The translations under genes were made by a program, and so were the position numbers. Positions 35,491 through 47,899 of a DNA stretch of 64,000 nt are shown here, piece after piece. Every line of letters starts with the position of its first letter. The stretch's first letter is position 1. The notes beneath the pieces are model-generated. The model was not told the origin of the DNA and ran no database searches. It saw nothing but the letters and a program-made list of their open reading frames with translations. The stretch spans positions 1 to 64,000 of the forward strand of contig JAHNUO010000043.1 of NCBI GenBank assembly GCA_019787685.1, written 5' to 3'. Source of the stretch: Chiua virens. Taxonomy: Eukaryota; Basidiomycota; Agaricomycetes; Boletales; Boletaceae.

Positions 35491-36801
35491 TCAGATAGGG
35501 TTAAGTTTATTTCGGCGGGACGCTCTTTTCCGATTCACACTTCTGCATCTCTGTCGTGCCATCAGCCATTTCTCCTTGAGTTCTTCCTGCTTGGAGCTGA
35601 TCCATATGGTCATTTCGTAGACCATCGTTTCGTCGTCGTCACCAGAGCGACCCTGTGTGGTAACCTCTCTGCTCGAACTCGTTGCTACTATGGGTAGCGA
35701 CCTGTCCAAGTCGACAAGTTCCACACCAGGTGTCAAGGTCAACGAACAATCAGTACCGACCGTCGATGCTTGTGCAGATGAGGTAGCTTCAGGCTCAGTC
35801 CCAGTTCCGAGCGTTGCTTCCAGAGGGCACAAAAGGTCGGTCGTCCAGGCTCGGCACCAATCCATCAACACTCGACAAGCTTCGTCAGATCGTGCGATCT
35901 GTTCGCGAAACCGGTACACGCGGGGGTCCACGATCATCGACACTGACGAAGTCGGTTCGATTGTATTTGGTGTCAAGGCGGTTGTGTCGGAAGTCGGATT
36001 CGATGCGTTTTGCTCCCCTGGGGTATCACCGAGTGTCTCTACATCTGTCCTCGCATTGACTAGAGAGTCGGATAGGATACTTGTACCTCGAGTAGTCGCC
36101 CCCGACATTGTCCTCTCCTTGGATACGCGCGTTTTCTTTGGATCCGAGGGCCGGCCAGGGACGTTTGCCGTGTGTTGGGATTCCCAAACGCCTGTCGCGT
36201 TCGCCCCACAAGGACAATCGCTTGATAAGCATCGCCTGAAAACGAGAAACATGGAATCCCGAGTCGACGAGGTCCCCTGAACTGATCTAGTAGGTACTGT
36301 AGTGCGCCTGGACTGGGACTCGGGATCGACGACCTTTGGACCCGAGTACGTTGAGAGTACCCCTTTGATGTCCTTGCTCGAGCCACCCGACAAGGACGCC
36401 GTCTCGATGTCACTCTGAAGGCGTGCTTGCCATTCCACGTGTTGTGATCGTAGATCATCCCCCACCGCGGCGACACAGAGAAAGATCGTTTTGGCCAACT
36501 CACTCTTGAACAGCGTCTCTTGACGCAGTGAACCTGTCCACGCGCGTCATCATGAGCATCAGCGAAGGCGCATAAGCATACGCGGCAAACCCTACCAGGT
36601 AATGCGACACGCCGTCCGAGCGACGCACGCGCGATGTTCAGATGGTTTCCGGCACCCCGATAGGACTTGAGGGCTTTATTTGCCACGCCCGCCAACCCGG
36701 TGGCACTGCCCATCTCGCAGAGGGTGCAGGACCGGCCCTGGCGGATTTTCGAACAGGTGTCTGTTGGGTGACATTGACGGATGTCCTCGAGGCTGGATAA
36801 G
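35491..36801 (-). pseudogene. Gene C, copy 3: 5' end deleted
   Basis: The exon 2 frame is fully open here, 36498-35491, including CRAWTTD (nonsense in copy 1) and QGRSGDDDE and KQEELKEKW at the end, so this copy keeps the best C-terminus. The 5' part is lost: a deletion of roughly 150 bp at about 36801 removes the start codon and first 25-30 codons, joining exon 1 directly to far-upstream DNA. No complete product can be made from the original start. Confidence 0.55.
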
Positions 36802-37321
36802 AGTCCGTGTTTTGTAGCATTTGGAGGCCGACATGTCGATTAATGGTGTTATCAGTGAGAGAACTGGCTTCCCACGCAAACAGCGGATACTCTGTTAAGC
36901 GTCCGTCGTGATCGTGGGGGAAGCTGGTCAAAATTCCGAGTCTCCGCGTTTGAGATTTGAACAATCATGCAGACGCATCTTTGCCTTGAAAGGTGATGGC
37001 TGCCGCCAGAGTCGGCGCTCGCCTCATGCAAGCAGTGACTCGGAAGCTACTTGACAAGATGTTATTCGGATCTCCGTGGTAGAAGACAACACTGTGGTAT
37101 CATCGGATACCGTACGGCACCGATGTGGAAGCTCAGGCTGCGGTGCATACTAGACTGTCGGCCTGCGTTAGCGCGGCCCTTCGCCGCAAAGGTGTGGTAC
37201 TGCCTCTCTGAGTAAGCCTCTGATGGGTACTATCTCGGATGCTCATCGCCTCCCCAAGGCTGGGGCTACATAGTATAAATTTCCGATCAAAAACCTATCC
37301 TTACTCTACATCCCAGCCGCC
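36802..37321. other. Divergent promoter region, unit 3
   Basis: About 520 bp. TATAAAT at 37274-37280 lies 48 bases before the questin oxidase ATG. Shortened at its left by the gene C deletion. No gene. Confidence 0.5.
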
Positions 37322-39205
37322 ATGACTACTTCCGCACCACCCACCGTTGTCATACCTGCGACTCCGTCTTCCCGCGAGATTCTCGTCCGCCTCTTTCCTG
37401 GCGTCAAGCCCCCGCCGTCACTCCTCGCACCTGGCCGTGTGCCCAACTGTGGACCCGAGGCTACGGCTGCGCTGCTTAAAGCGCTCAGGATAACCACAAG
37501 CGGAGCCATGTCTTTTTCAACGAGTTCAGTTTCCACAAGTACGTCTCTACCCTTGCTCGGTCGCGCCCGTTTGGTTGATGCTCTTCATAGCCATTCAGTC
37601 CATCGCTTGCTCGCCATACATGCGCTTGGTGCCTCGGCGCCCGTGATAAACGCTTCCTACGAGGATACCCATCTCGACCATCTGCGCGTCGCGTTTGTCG
37701 CTCCAAACAAGGTGACCATTACAGACGATACCTTTACGGATTACCTCGGGAACGACCAGTATGTATTTGGGTGTTCCATGCCGGTTTTTCTCGTTGACGC
37801 TCGTGGTCTAGCTACTACAATGCCTACCTCGATTACTTCCATCGGGTCGTGCTTCAGCCCGGTGCCAATATTTCAGACATACTTGAGAAATACATCTTTT
37901 CCTCGCACTACAACGTCCGCACGCCAAAGCAGGGGACCGAGCAACCCGAGATGCTTAATCGGTTTCTCGAGATTCTCATCCACCCTATCATTCATGTCGG
38001 CTACGGTGCCGAGTTTGGCATAATGGGTCTCATCGCAGAAGGTGAGCAGTTCGGAAGGCTTCCGTACGTAGCTTAATCCTCATTTTCTTGATTTGTAGGT
38101 CTCGCATGGACATCAGTGCACCCTGCTGGTGCTACTACCCCCATTACTCGTCTTCTCTTCACTCAACGCACGACTCCCATCTCTGAATTGGAGAAGCAAG
38201 GCAAGTGGTTTTCCCTGTCATCGCTTGTGCATGACTGATGCCTACGGATAGAGCCAGGGTGGATGCCAAAAGCAGGGTTGCGCTTGCGAGCGTTGAACAT
38301 TTTGACACTCATGGTTCGTGACCCTCGTTTCTTTGGAAACAGGACCCTTGACAAGCACGAATTCGCTGCGATGCTCGAGTCACATGGGGAGATCTTCGTC
38401 AAATACGGTGAGCTTTGGGACTGTCAAATCGAAACACAGGAAGATCTCGAAGCACGCATGGAGGAGCTCATTTGGGCTGCAATGCTCATGTATGGCGTCG
38501 GAAGCTGGGACGGAAACGAGGCTGAATATCGTGCTGATTTCTTCACGTAAGCGCAGCCATGATAGATACCCTTATACGTAGCTGATTATTCTCATCAGCG
38601 CACATATCGTGACATCTGTGCTGTTCATTCCCACGATCTGTAGATACCTCTCCCGTGAATCCCAAACGAAGCTGCTTCGAGCACACTTTTTGACGAGCAT
38701 CACCTGGTGGGTCGTCCATGGCCGTCCAAGTTTCGCCCTGAAGGATTTCACCTCTCGACCGCTCCCGCCCGTCCCGAATGCACCCTCTTCCAAGTATTCC
38801 AACGCGCTCCCAGGCATTCTGCCGACTCCCGCCGCATGTGCACTCTCTTCGACGACACCCTACGCCGGCAACGCGAACCCATGGTATGCCATCCTCGCGG
38901 ACGCACTCGTCCACCCCAACGAGCACCTCTGCAAAGTGTAACGTGCGTTGGCGCACTTCAACCTCCTGTATAGACATCGCGAGGCAGGATTTGTCCTTGA
39001 GTCCCTCTCTAAGGACGGCGTGGACGTGAACCCCGAGTATGGGTACCTGGATGGGTCTGTGTTTTTGCGTACGGCGTGGTTGACCACGGCGGCACTTGGA
39101 TGGGTCACCCATGGGAAGGAAAACACGGGCGCATGGAATTACCAAGAGTTCCAAAAGGCAGCGTTGGAGGAATTGGAACTCATGAAGGGTCAGGGGAGGG
39201 CATAG
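37322..39205 (+). pseudogene. Questin oxidase-like (DUF4243/AflY family), copy 3, broken as copy 1
   Basis: Same six-exon plan as copy 2, with the C-run intact but the G deletion near 37488 (shared with copy 1) and the TAA at 38939-38941 (shared with copy 1). The intron 1 donor is GTACGT. With the G deletion, splicing intron 1 breaks the frame, whereas retaining the 52-bp intron keeps it open into HSVHRLLAIHALGA. Other blocks (HPIIHVGYGAEFG, YGVGSWDGNEAEYRADFF) are preserved. The last 88 or so residues would be lost at the TAA. Confidence 0.75.
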
Positions 39206-39597
39206 GTGGTATGCGTACACCTTGTATCCATTGTAAAACATATTGACGAACTGACACACTACTCACCAAAATATCTGTATGCAAATTGTACGCAATATAT
39301 GGTGAATATCTGAATATTTGACGGTCTGTCAATTGTACAGTGTGTATGTAATTTCAGTGTACAACTGAAAAATGTGGTCTAAGCAAGGAGTTCAAATCCA
39401 CTGTACAATCATCATAGTCATTATTTTGCATCAGGAATGGATGTGATTGTTTGTGAGGCCCTGTTGAAAGCATATTGAGTTTATTCCAACAATCCAAGTC
39501 ATCCAGATGTGACAAAGATACCAATAGTCACATCTATTATCATGACCAAAAGAAGGATGTAGGATAGAAAAATTACTTGGACATAGGGAAATACTAT
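39206..39597. other. Convergent 3' intergenic region, unit 3
   Basis: AT-rich spacer like 5616-6012. Nothing else seen. Confidence 0.6.
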
Positions 39598-42500
39598 TCA
39601 TGACTTCCAACAAGTAATCCATGACTCTCCAGACAATGAACTATCAATATCAACTTGGAATGCACCATTATGAGATATAACCAAGGAAAGAGGAGGAAGA
39701 TAAAAGGAACCAAATCTGAGCCAAGGAGCAACCCAACCATAACAAAGATCATGGGAAAAAATCCAGCCATCATGATTGAGAAACTGACCAAAAGAAAGAA
39801 GTTGATGTACCCTCCACACTTTGATAGACCTGTCAGTAGACAGAGAGATAATATGGTCACCATTGGGTGAAAAGGACACTGAGTGGAAATAGGAACTGCC
39901 ATAGTCCTGGAAGGGACCTGCTTTAAGGTGACCAGTGGCTGCATCCCAGATCCTGATGGTGTTGTCCTCAGAGCCAGAGACAATGTTCTTTCCATCAGGT
40001 GAATAGCCAACAGATGTGACAGAATGTGTGTGCCCCTGGAATGGACCTCCTATGGGCTGACCAGTGGCTGCATCCCAGATCTCGATGGTGTTGTCATAAG
40101 AGCCAGAGACAATGTTCTTTCCATCAGGTGAATAGCCAACAGATGTGAAATTTATGTACCCCTGGAATGGACTTCCTATGGGCTGACCAGTGGCTGCATC
40201 CCAGATCCTGATGGTGCTGTCATGAGAGCCAGAGACAATGTTCTTTCCATCAGGTGAATAGCCAACAGATGTGACAGAATGTGTGTGCCCCTGGAATGGA
40301 CTTCCTATGGGCTGACCAGTGGCTGCATCCCAGATCCTGATGGTGTTGTCACAAGAGCCAGAGACAATGTTCTTTCCATCAGGTGAATGGCCAACAGATG
40401 TGACAGAATGTGTGTGCCCCTGGAATGGACTTCCTATGGGCTGACCAGTGGCTGCATCCCAGATCCTGATGGTGTTGTCATGAGAGCCAGAGACAATGTT
40501 CTTTCCATCAGGTGAATAGCCAACACATGTGACCCAATCTGTGTGCCCCTGGAATGGACTTCCTATGGGCTGACCAGTGGCTGCATCCCAGATCCTGATG
40601 GTGTTGTCATGAGAGCCAGAGACAATGTTCTTTCCATCAGGTGAATAGCCAACAGATGTGACCCAATCTGTGTGCCCCTGGAATGGACTTCCTATGGGCT
40701 GACCAGTGGCTGCATCCCAGATCCTGATGGTGTTGTCATGAGAGCCAGAGACAATGTTCTTTCCATCAGGTGAATAGCCAACACATGTGACCAGATGTGT
40801 GTGCCCCTGGAATGGACTTCCTATGGGCTGACCAGTGGCTGCATCCCAGATCCTGATGGTGCTGTCATGAGAGCCAGAGACAATGTTCTTTCCATCAGGT
40901 GAATAGCCAACAGATGTGACATAATGTGAGTGCCCCTGGAATGGACTTCCTATGGGCTGACCAGTGGCTGCATCCCAGATCCTGATGGTGCTGTCATGAG
41001 AGCCAGAGACAATGTTCTTTCCATCAGGTGAATAGCCAACAGATCTGACAGAATTTGTGTGCCCCTGGAATGGACTTCCTATTGGCTGACCAGTGGCTGC
41101 ATCCCAGATCCTGATGGTCTCATCATCAGAGCCAGAGACAATGTTCTTTCCATCAGGTGAATAGCTAACAGATCTGACACAAAATGTGTGCCCCTGGAAT
41201 GGACTTCCTATGGGCTGACCAGTGGCTGCATCCCAGATCCTGATGGTCTTGTCATGAGAGCCAGAGACAATGTTCTTTCCATCAGGTGAATAGCCAACAG
41301 ATGTGACCCAATCTGTGTGCCCCTGGAATGGACTTCCTATGGGCTGACCAGTGGCTGCATCCCAGATCCTAATGGTTCTGTCACCAGAGCCAGAGACAAT
41401 GTTCATTCCATCAGGTGAATAACTGACAGATTTGACAGAATCTGTGTGCCCCTGGAATGGACTTCCTATGGGCTGACCAGTGGCTGCATCCCAGATCCTG
41501 ATAGTCCCATCTATAGAGCCAGAGACAACATGCCTACAATCTGGTGAATACCCAACAGAGTTCACAGCACCACTATGTCCATGCAGGGTATGAACATCTG
41601 CTGGCCAATTGGCTGGATGTCCAGTCCTGATTGAAGCATGCTTCAAAAGTCGGTCAAGCCATAGCTTACAAAGTGGTGAACTGAGGGGGGTCTGGGGCAT
41701 GGCTGACAGATATAGATGAGGGGTGGATTGTCTGAGTAGGGGTGAGAACACCTGGATGAATCGGGATCCTTCTGAAGCAAGGGTGCAAATCTCTGAGTCC
41801 TAACACCAAGTGTTTAGCATGTCAACTGGTCTCATTCTTTGATCTTACCTTAGGTTGGGCCCAATGTTGAAGGGCAATGCATGCCTGCAGGGCAGAAGAA
41901 ATGGGAGATGCTGATGAGAGGGAAAGGAGGCTGATGACTTCAAGCCAGTAGGGAAAAAACCTTTTGAAGAACAGTGTGATTTCAGAATTTAAATCTGAGC
42001 TGCAGATGGTATGCTGTAGATGGTCCATCCAGTATAGACAAGAGTATGACAGGTGAGGGGGGATGGCCTCATCCACGCAGCTGGACAAACCAGAGACTTT
42101 GTCATTAAGGATTCGGGAATCAGCAAGGCCACATATGTTGAACTTAAGCATGCGACGCATGCACGCAAGTGATGCTTGTCCAAGAGTGAAGGAATGCTGG
42201 GGTAGAAATGGGATGTGGAAGGCTGAACTGCGCTTGCCATCACGTAAGAAGTCATAGAAGGACACATGAAGTGGGCGGACAGGCTTCCGGTCATCACAAG
42301 CCCCATCTAGCAGGGATGCAAGAGATGAAACCATAGCTCGGACATCTACTGGGACATCTATCGGAACGTCTTCCAGAATGTCCATAGTGATCTTCAGGTG
42401 TCCATGAAAGAGATCCGAAAGGCAAGGGAGTGGGAGTGGTTCCTTGAGAGCAAGCAAGACGCCCATCACCTCTCGAAACCGATCTTGTTCAGGTGCCGAT

Positions 42501-44914
42501 TTGAATAGCTGTAGTAGCACGGTCTTGTATAGCTCGTCCAATGGGTACCCAGCTTCAGTCCGGCGGGTCTTCAACAGTAGTCCGAGTCGGGCAGATCGTC
42601 CGAGTCCAATTGAACCGAACCCCTGAATGAACTTGCACGCAGTAGCCGCCCACTGGAAGAGATGTTGGGAATGATGGACAAGTAGTCGACACCAGTCCTG
42701 GTTCGACAAGTCGAGTTCCGAGGACCATTCATCGAGAGAATGTCGGATAAACTTCTCAATGTCTTCATCGACCATTTGCTCTGAGATATTACTCATTTGT
42801 TTATGGACCAAGCGGGGACCCGGCGGGAGCTTGGCAAGAATGTCACTTTCGGGACGAGTCGTGATCAGGAAGCGCAGGTTGAATGGGAATGATGTCTCGG
42901 TTGCTAGTCTGGAGATGGCAAGTACAAGTTGTTGGCGACTAGCCTGGTCACCGCACTCGTCAAGCGCATCGATGACCACTACTAGAGGGCCGATAGCCTG
43001 GATGTGCTTGCTAGGCTCCATGATCAGTCGTTCCAACTGCTCTTTGGGTACTTCCGACGTGCGAAGTGATCGACTTTCCCCCACGACCTTCCACAAGGCG
43101 GACTTGTACTCAGCATTGTGGTCACAGAGGTCCCGTGCAACAGTACTAAACAAATTCGTCGGGTTCCGGCGAGCGACATCTGTCCTTGTGAAACAGTACG
43201 ACGAGACGAGCCTCTTCTGTCCCTCAAACCATCGCGCAATCGAATGAGCCACCGCAGACTTGCCCGATCCCGCGAGACCGGTGAGAAGACACACTCGTGG
43301 AGCATCCTCTGCGGGATTGCTGAGGATCTCACGAAGTTCCCGTAACATCTCGTCCCGGGTCCCTGCAAGACAACCCTTGTCCTGATCGTGCCTGGCGCCC
43401 TTGGCATAAGGCATGTCGTCCAGGTCCTTGTCCTCCACTGCGAACCATATATATGAACGTCCGACTGCAAATCAATGGAGTAAAGCTTACCGGTGTGCTC
43501 GATCGCGTTCATCATACGAACGACTGTGATTCCGGTCTGTAGTCCAACTCCCCGCAAGAAGGCATCTCTGAGTTCTTGAAGCCTTCTCTGGTAATCCGTG
43601 ATCTTGGAATTGATATCCGACAATGTGTACTTCGCCAGACGAGTCACTGCGCAAGGCGGTGAATGGGGATGAACACGAAGTAGTGGATCATCTTACCGAA
43701 GCTTTTGTGCTCGGCGTAGTCGCGAATAAAATAGGCGCACTCCATCACCTGTTGGGTCAAGAGCTTAAGAGGCTCCACGTGCGCCCTGTCTGCCTTCAAG
43801 GGATCTGCGTCGTGAACGAATGCTAAAACATCACTCATGGTGCCCGCTAAGCTAGTGATCTGATCATCGCGATCGTTCTGGTTTACGAGAACCTGTGTCA
43901 AATGTCGCGGCCATCAGGAACAGCATGAGAATATAACATGAAACAAACCAGACCTTGTGTGCAGCTGAGATAACAGACCAGGCGAGCGAAGTATATGGGT
44001 GAATCTACGTGGCAATGAGAAGAAGAGCGGGTAGCGACAAAGTAGTAAGTACCTCTGCGATGCCAGTTACAATCTGGTCAAAGAGTTTTATCCTCTTCAA
44101 TAGAACATCCCATGTGGTCGCAAACGTCTGTGCGCTGTTCACAACTTGTGTGACTGTATCAACCGCCAAACTCAGGTGGTCGACCACGAGGGGAGTGGGA
44201 CGCATCGCTTCGACTGCTTGTTTCGCTGTATCGACGGCATCCGCAACCTGACGTTCGTCTGCTTCAAGGGGTTGGCAAGGGACGGATGTAAATGTAAATT
44301 TCAGTGTGAAATTGGGCCCGGAAGAAATAGCGGTCTTAGAAGGGTCCACGAGGAGAGGTTCTTCGAACACTGAACAAGACTGCTGTGTCAATGAGTAGAA
44401 AGTGCGATAGGAATCCATCGCACCTTTGTTTTTCAACTTCGATATTATTTCCCCGATCGTATAGGTCAGACTTGCAACGGCTTCATCCTGTTGACCCGGC
44501 ATGCGGTGGGCCCGGTAAACATTGGCGACCAGGACAGATGTATCATCCCCGCGACTGAGACCATTCACTGAGTTCTCTCGCATATATCAAACTAAGTCTA
44601 CTCACAAAGACATCTCTTCGTTCCATAAAATACCATTCTTGTTCTGCTTCGTTTTTTTCGTCGTTCGCAACGTATTGCCTAATGAGAATTTAACGTAGTA
44701 TTGCCTTGGCAAAGCAAATCGGGGATTTGATCCACTGGCAGTACGAAGTTCGATGTCTGCAAGAAGAGAAATTCGTATGGAACGGTTTCCAGAGTTACAA
44801 TCCGAGTCTCCCACCTGTGATAGTAATGGATTGTGCCCTGGACCCACAGTGAGCGAGTCAGCACAACAAATACATTCAGGCAATTATGCATAGTACATAC
44901 GTGGTTGGATTCAT
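39598..44914 (-). CDS. NLR3: C2-like / helical / NACHT / 14x WD40 STAND receptor
   Basis: ATG at 44914, stop at 39598, same ten-exon plan. NACHT exon about 43437-41849 with Walker A GLAGSGKS (Leu where NLR1 and NLR2 have Phe) and Walker B VVVIDALDECG. WD exon about 41799-39598. The only length change in the WD exon is one codon lost in repeat 12, where GHT..V becomes GYIN-F. The intron before the VFEEPLL exon is longer by a few bases (CATTGACACAG present). The frame appears intact throughout. Role as in NLR1, with a different set of variable WD residues. Confidence 0.9.
39778..41580 (-). repeat. WD40 array of NLR3, 14 units of about 129 bp
   Basis: For repeats 2-13, codons 4-5 and 23 read DS/G, DW/H, FC/D, NS/H, HY/H, HL/H, DW/H, DW/H, HS/C, HS/H, (shortened)/Y, HS/E. 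Codon 25 varies as R, K, E, S or N. Repeat 12 is one codon short. The count of 14 is the same as in the other three receptors. Confidence 0.92.
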
Positions 44915-46464
44915 TATTTCAAGTGACGTGTGATGAGCGAATATACGAGTTGGCAAGGAGGGATGCTGAGTGTATGAGAAGGATCCTCTGAGAACCGATC
45001 AACCAGCGCCGACTACTAAATGGGTACGACGTGGGTCATATTCTATTCCTAGAACGCGCACACACAACATGAAGAATATGGCTATCTAAAAAGCGAAGAC
45101 ATAGTTGCATCCAAGGCAATAATACTACAGGAGGGATGAACAACACAGACCCGGTGCTACGTAGGAGGAACGACTCGAAGTTGAGCTCAGCAGGCCTGGC
45201 GCCTCCGAGTCGGTCTCGAGCCTCAATCGAGCCACCATCCACGGATGTGCCCTTTCGCATCCCCCCCAGTCATAAAGATTGCAATTTCCGGTCGTCGTGT
45301 CCTGGTAAGACTCGGATTAGCCCAATGGGTTGCACAAAATTGTATCTCTCGCGACGTCATACGTCTTGTGCTCTACGCCGTTCACCTCGTTCGCGCCAGC
45401 GCCGTCGACGGACTGGGGTCTGTACAAAATAATACGTCCGTGAAAGCACTAGTGGCATTCGATGAACAAATAGAGGTGGGACACTATATTCAAAGTCCAG
45501 GGCAGTCGATCGAGGAAACACCCAGGAGGGAATTAGAGCGGCGGTGAGTTTTCCATAGAATTTGACGTCGGCGTTTTCAGCGGGACATGAGACGAGCGTC
45601 ACTAGATAATACTAGTACGAGAGTCAACGACTCGGATAACGATCTACCACTGGCAAGCGACGATGGGGAAACGATCAGTGTCACAGACAGCTGCATCTAT
45701 TACCCGAGCCCAGCTCTTAGGGTCCATGTAGCAAACATTTGTGCATATAGAAACATGAACGACAAATCGGAACCCTAATAAGGGCAGTCTCCTGGGATAA
45801 GTATGTGATGTTACGGTGAGACAACGATGTATGGAATATGTACCTGGACAATGAGTGGTGCGTACTCCTCGTTCTGCATATCTAAACATTCCTTTTCCGC
45901 AGCGCACGTACGTGAGTCATCCAATTATGCCTCGTGGTCACGGCGATCTCGACGATACCGGCTTGTCCCTTTGATTACTGGTGTTGCTCTGAAAGGGTTT
46001 CAGTTTCACCACATCCGAGTCCACCGCTTTCGTCTGTCCTCCTTGGCGTCGTGGACTCGGTCGGACCGGGTGTGTTTACTTGGCTGAAGGGGCCCGATAT
46101 GTATTGAGTTCGTCATAGGTTTTCAGCTATCTGCAAGGTTCATCCTTGACCTTTTGCAGGACGCTGTGGACATGAGGGGGGATGTCCTCCAAACTTGGTG
46201 GTGGGCAGTGTGACCAGTCGTTCTTGGCAAGAATGGGCACTCGGAGGGCATTATTCGCCAGCGTTCTAGAAAATGGTGATTCTGAAGAGGGCGCAAATGG
46301 CCTGTTTTGGATCAAACAAATCATCGCGATCAAGCCCTGCCATGGAAAGTGTCTCTTGTTTCGTGCTGCGTAATGAGGACCACACGCAAGCGGAGGTTAC
46401 CTTTATGCAGTCTTTCGAGAAATGGAGATTACAGATCAGTCGATCACATTGCAATTTCGCCTTG
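44915..46464. other. Region between NLR3 and F-box, unit 3, with a copy-specific block
   Basis: Counterpart of 11327-12591, but with about 285 extra bp at 45252-45545. That block has a plus-strand open frame of about 100 codons (45245-45547) ending in PRRELERR followed by GGTGAG, so it could be an exon lost from the other units. The product is not recognised. The MADSDPKGG candidate start is deleted near 46040. The 68-codon frame ending KVKDEPCR is at 46333-46127. Confidence 0.3.
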
Positions 46465-47775
46465 TTATACAGTACAATCCAAGTCGTGCACTTCTGACCA
46501 TTCCCCATCCACTAAATCCAGATCTGTCCCAAGGATATGTAAGTAAGTGAGGCGAGAGTGAGGACCAAGTCTGTCACGAAGAATGGGTTGGATGTCTGAA
46601 AAAGGCATCTTTGGTTCGTTGTCATCCCGGCAGACTGGACATTCCACTACCAACGATTGCAGATTGGTGAGATGAGCAATGCCATCCAATGTCGGGGGAA
46701 GGGTCTAAGGGTAATCAATTAGGATGAGAGGTATTAGGCAGAGGCAGGCAACTGACCTCCGCATCTTCCCTAAATCCATAGTGATTAATTGTGAGCTTGA
46801 GTGAACGGAGGTGACGAAAGTTAGACCATACAGGAGAAGCAAAGATGAATCGGAGAATATCATCTGTTGGCCCATCTAATATTGAATCCACAAAGTCGAA
46901 GATGGAAATCGATAGCGTCTGGATAGAGTCGGGTAGCTTTTCAAGGATGTCACGCATCTGAATTATGTGCAAGTCCCAGGGATGCTCGCCAGGGCACCGA
47001 CAATTGCCACCGAGGACTAATCCTGTGAGAGCAGACTGGGGGAGGAAATCGATCTCGAGGAGAATATCAAGAGGTGCATTAAGGGTGCGTAGATTGCGAG
47101 CATCTACGGATACCATGGGTCGGAAATGCCCAACACAAAGCCAGACCTTCAGGAGGGAGAGCCTGAGCTTGTCCATCATTTCGGGTTTAACACCCGGAGG
47201 GCTCAGAAGGAATTCGCAAGAAGTAAAGCATAGTTCCTCAAGCAATGGCAGAGACGCCATGGTGCACCAATGGTCGACGTCCACGAGACAATCCCGAAGT
47301 TCAAGTTGGTGTATGTTCGTCATGAGTGAAATGGAAGAGAGGTGACGGTTAGGAGTAAGTCCCCTTGTCCAGCTGTCTGCGTGTCTATTGTTCAAGCGGA
47401 GGACCCGCACACTTTTGGCGAGGGTCAGAGAGGCTGGGTGGTTTGCGGCAATCTGCTGAAACAATGTCTGGCCGAAGAAAGAGACCATATTAGGGTTGGC
47501 ATGAGAGGGAATCTCAATGCTACAAAACTCGAGGACTCTGAACATGTGAGGAAGGCAAACATTGGCAAAGAATTTGCAAGTACGACGAAGTCTGGCCAAC
47601 GTTCGAAGGTCCCAAGTAAGATGTTGGAATATAAGAAGGTATATCTCATTTGGTAGGATGGGTAATGTTTTGTCCCCGCTTCGTCGCTCTGGGGCTGGGG
47701 ATGGAATAAGATAGGAGTCAAGAGCAGAGAGAGAGCCGACTCACTGGAGCACGCAAAGAATCTGAAAAGTGACAT
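46465..47775 (-). CDS. F-box protein with leucine-rich C-terminal part, copy 3
   Basis: Exon plan as copy 1. The first ATG of copies 1 and 2 is TTG here (47787-47785), but the ATG four codons later (47775) is in frame and gives a protein only four residues shorter. The F-box-like segment LPNEIYLLIFQHLTWD and LARLRRTCKFFANVC are intact, and the donor of intron 1 is GTGAGT. LRR-like stretches show more replacements (LELRDCLVDVDHWC, LLEELCFTSCEF) than between copies 1 and 2. Stop at 46465. Confidence 0.75.
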
Positions 47776-47899
47776 GTCTGTTGACAAGAATCAAGCTCAA
47801 GGTTTAAATTCACGACGCGATCACGTGCAAGATGCACGACTTACATAATCTGAACAACTATCAAACCCACTGTGTCTGTTTCTGCTTTTGCCAGAGACG

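Noticed and set aside
47425..47599. Separate gene starts at 47599 or 47787 for F-box copy 3
   Set aside because: These positions are TTG codons inside the spliced F-box gene. The in-frame ATG at 47775 is the better start.
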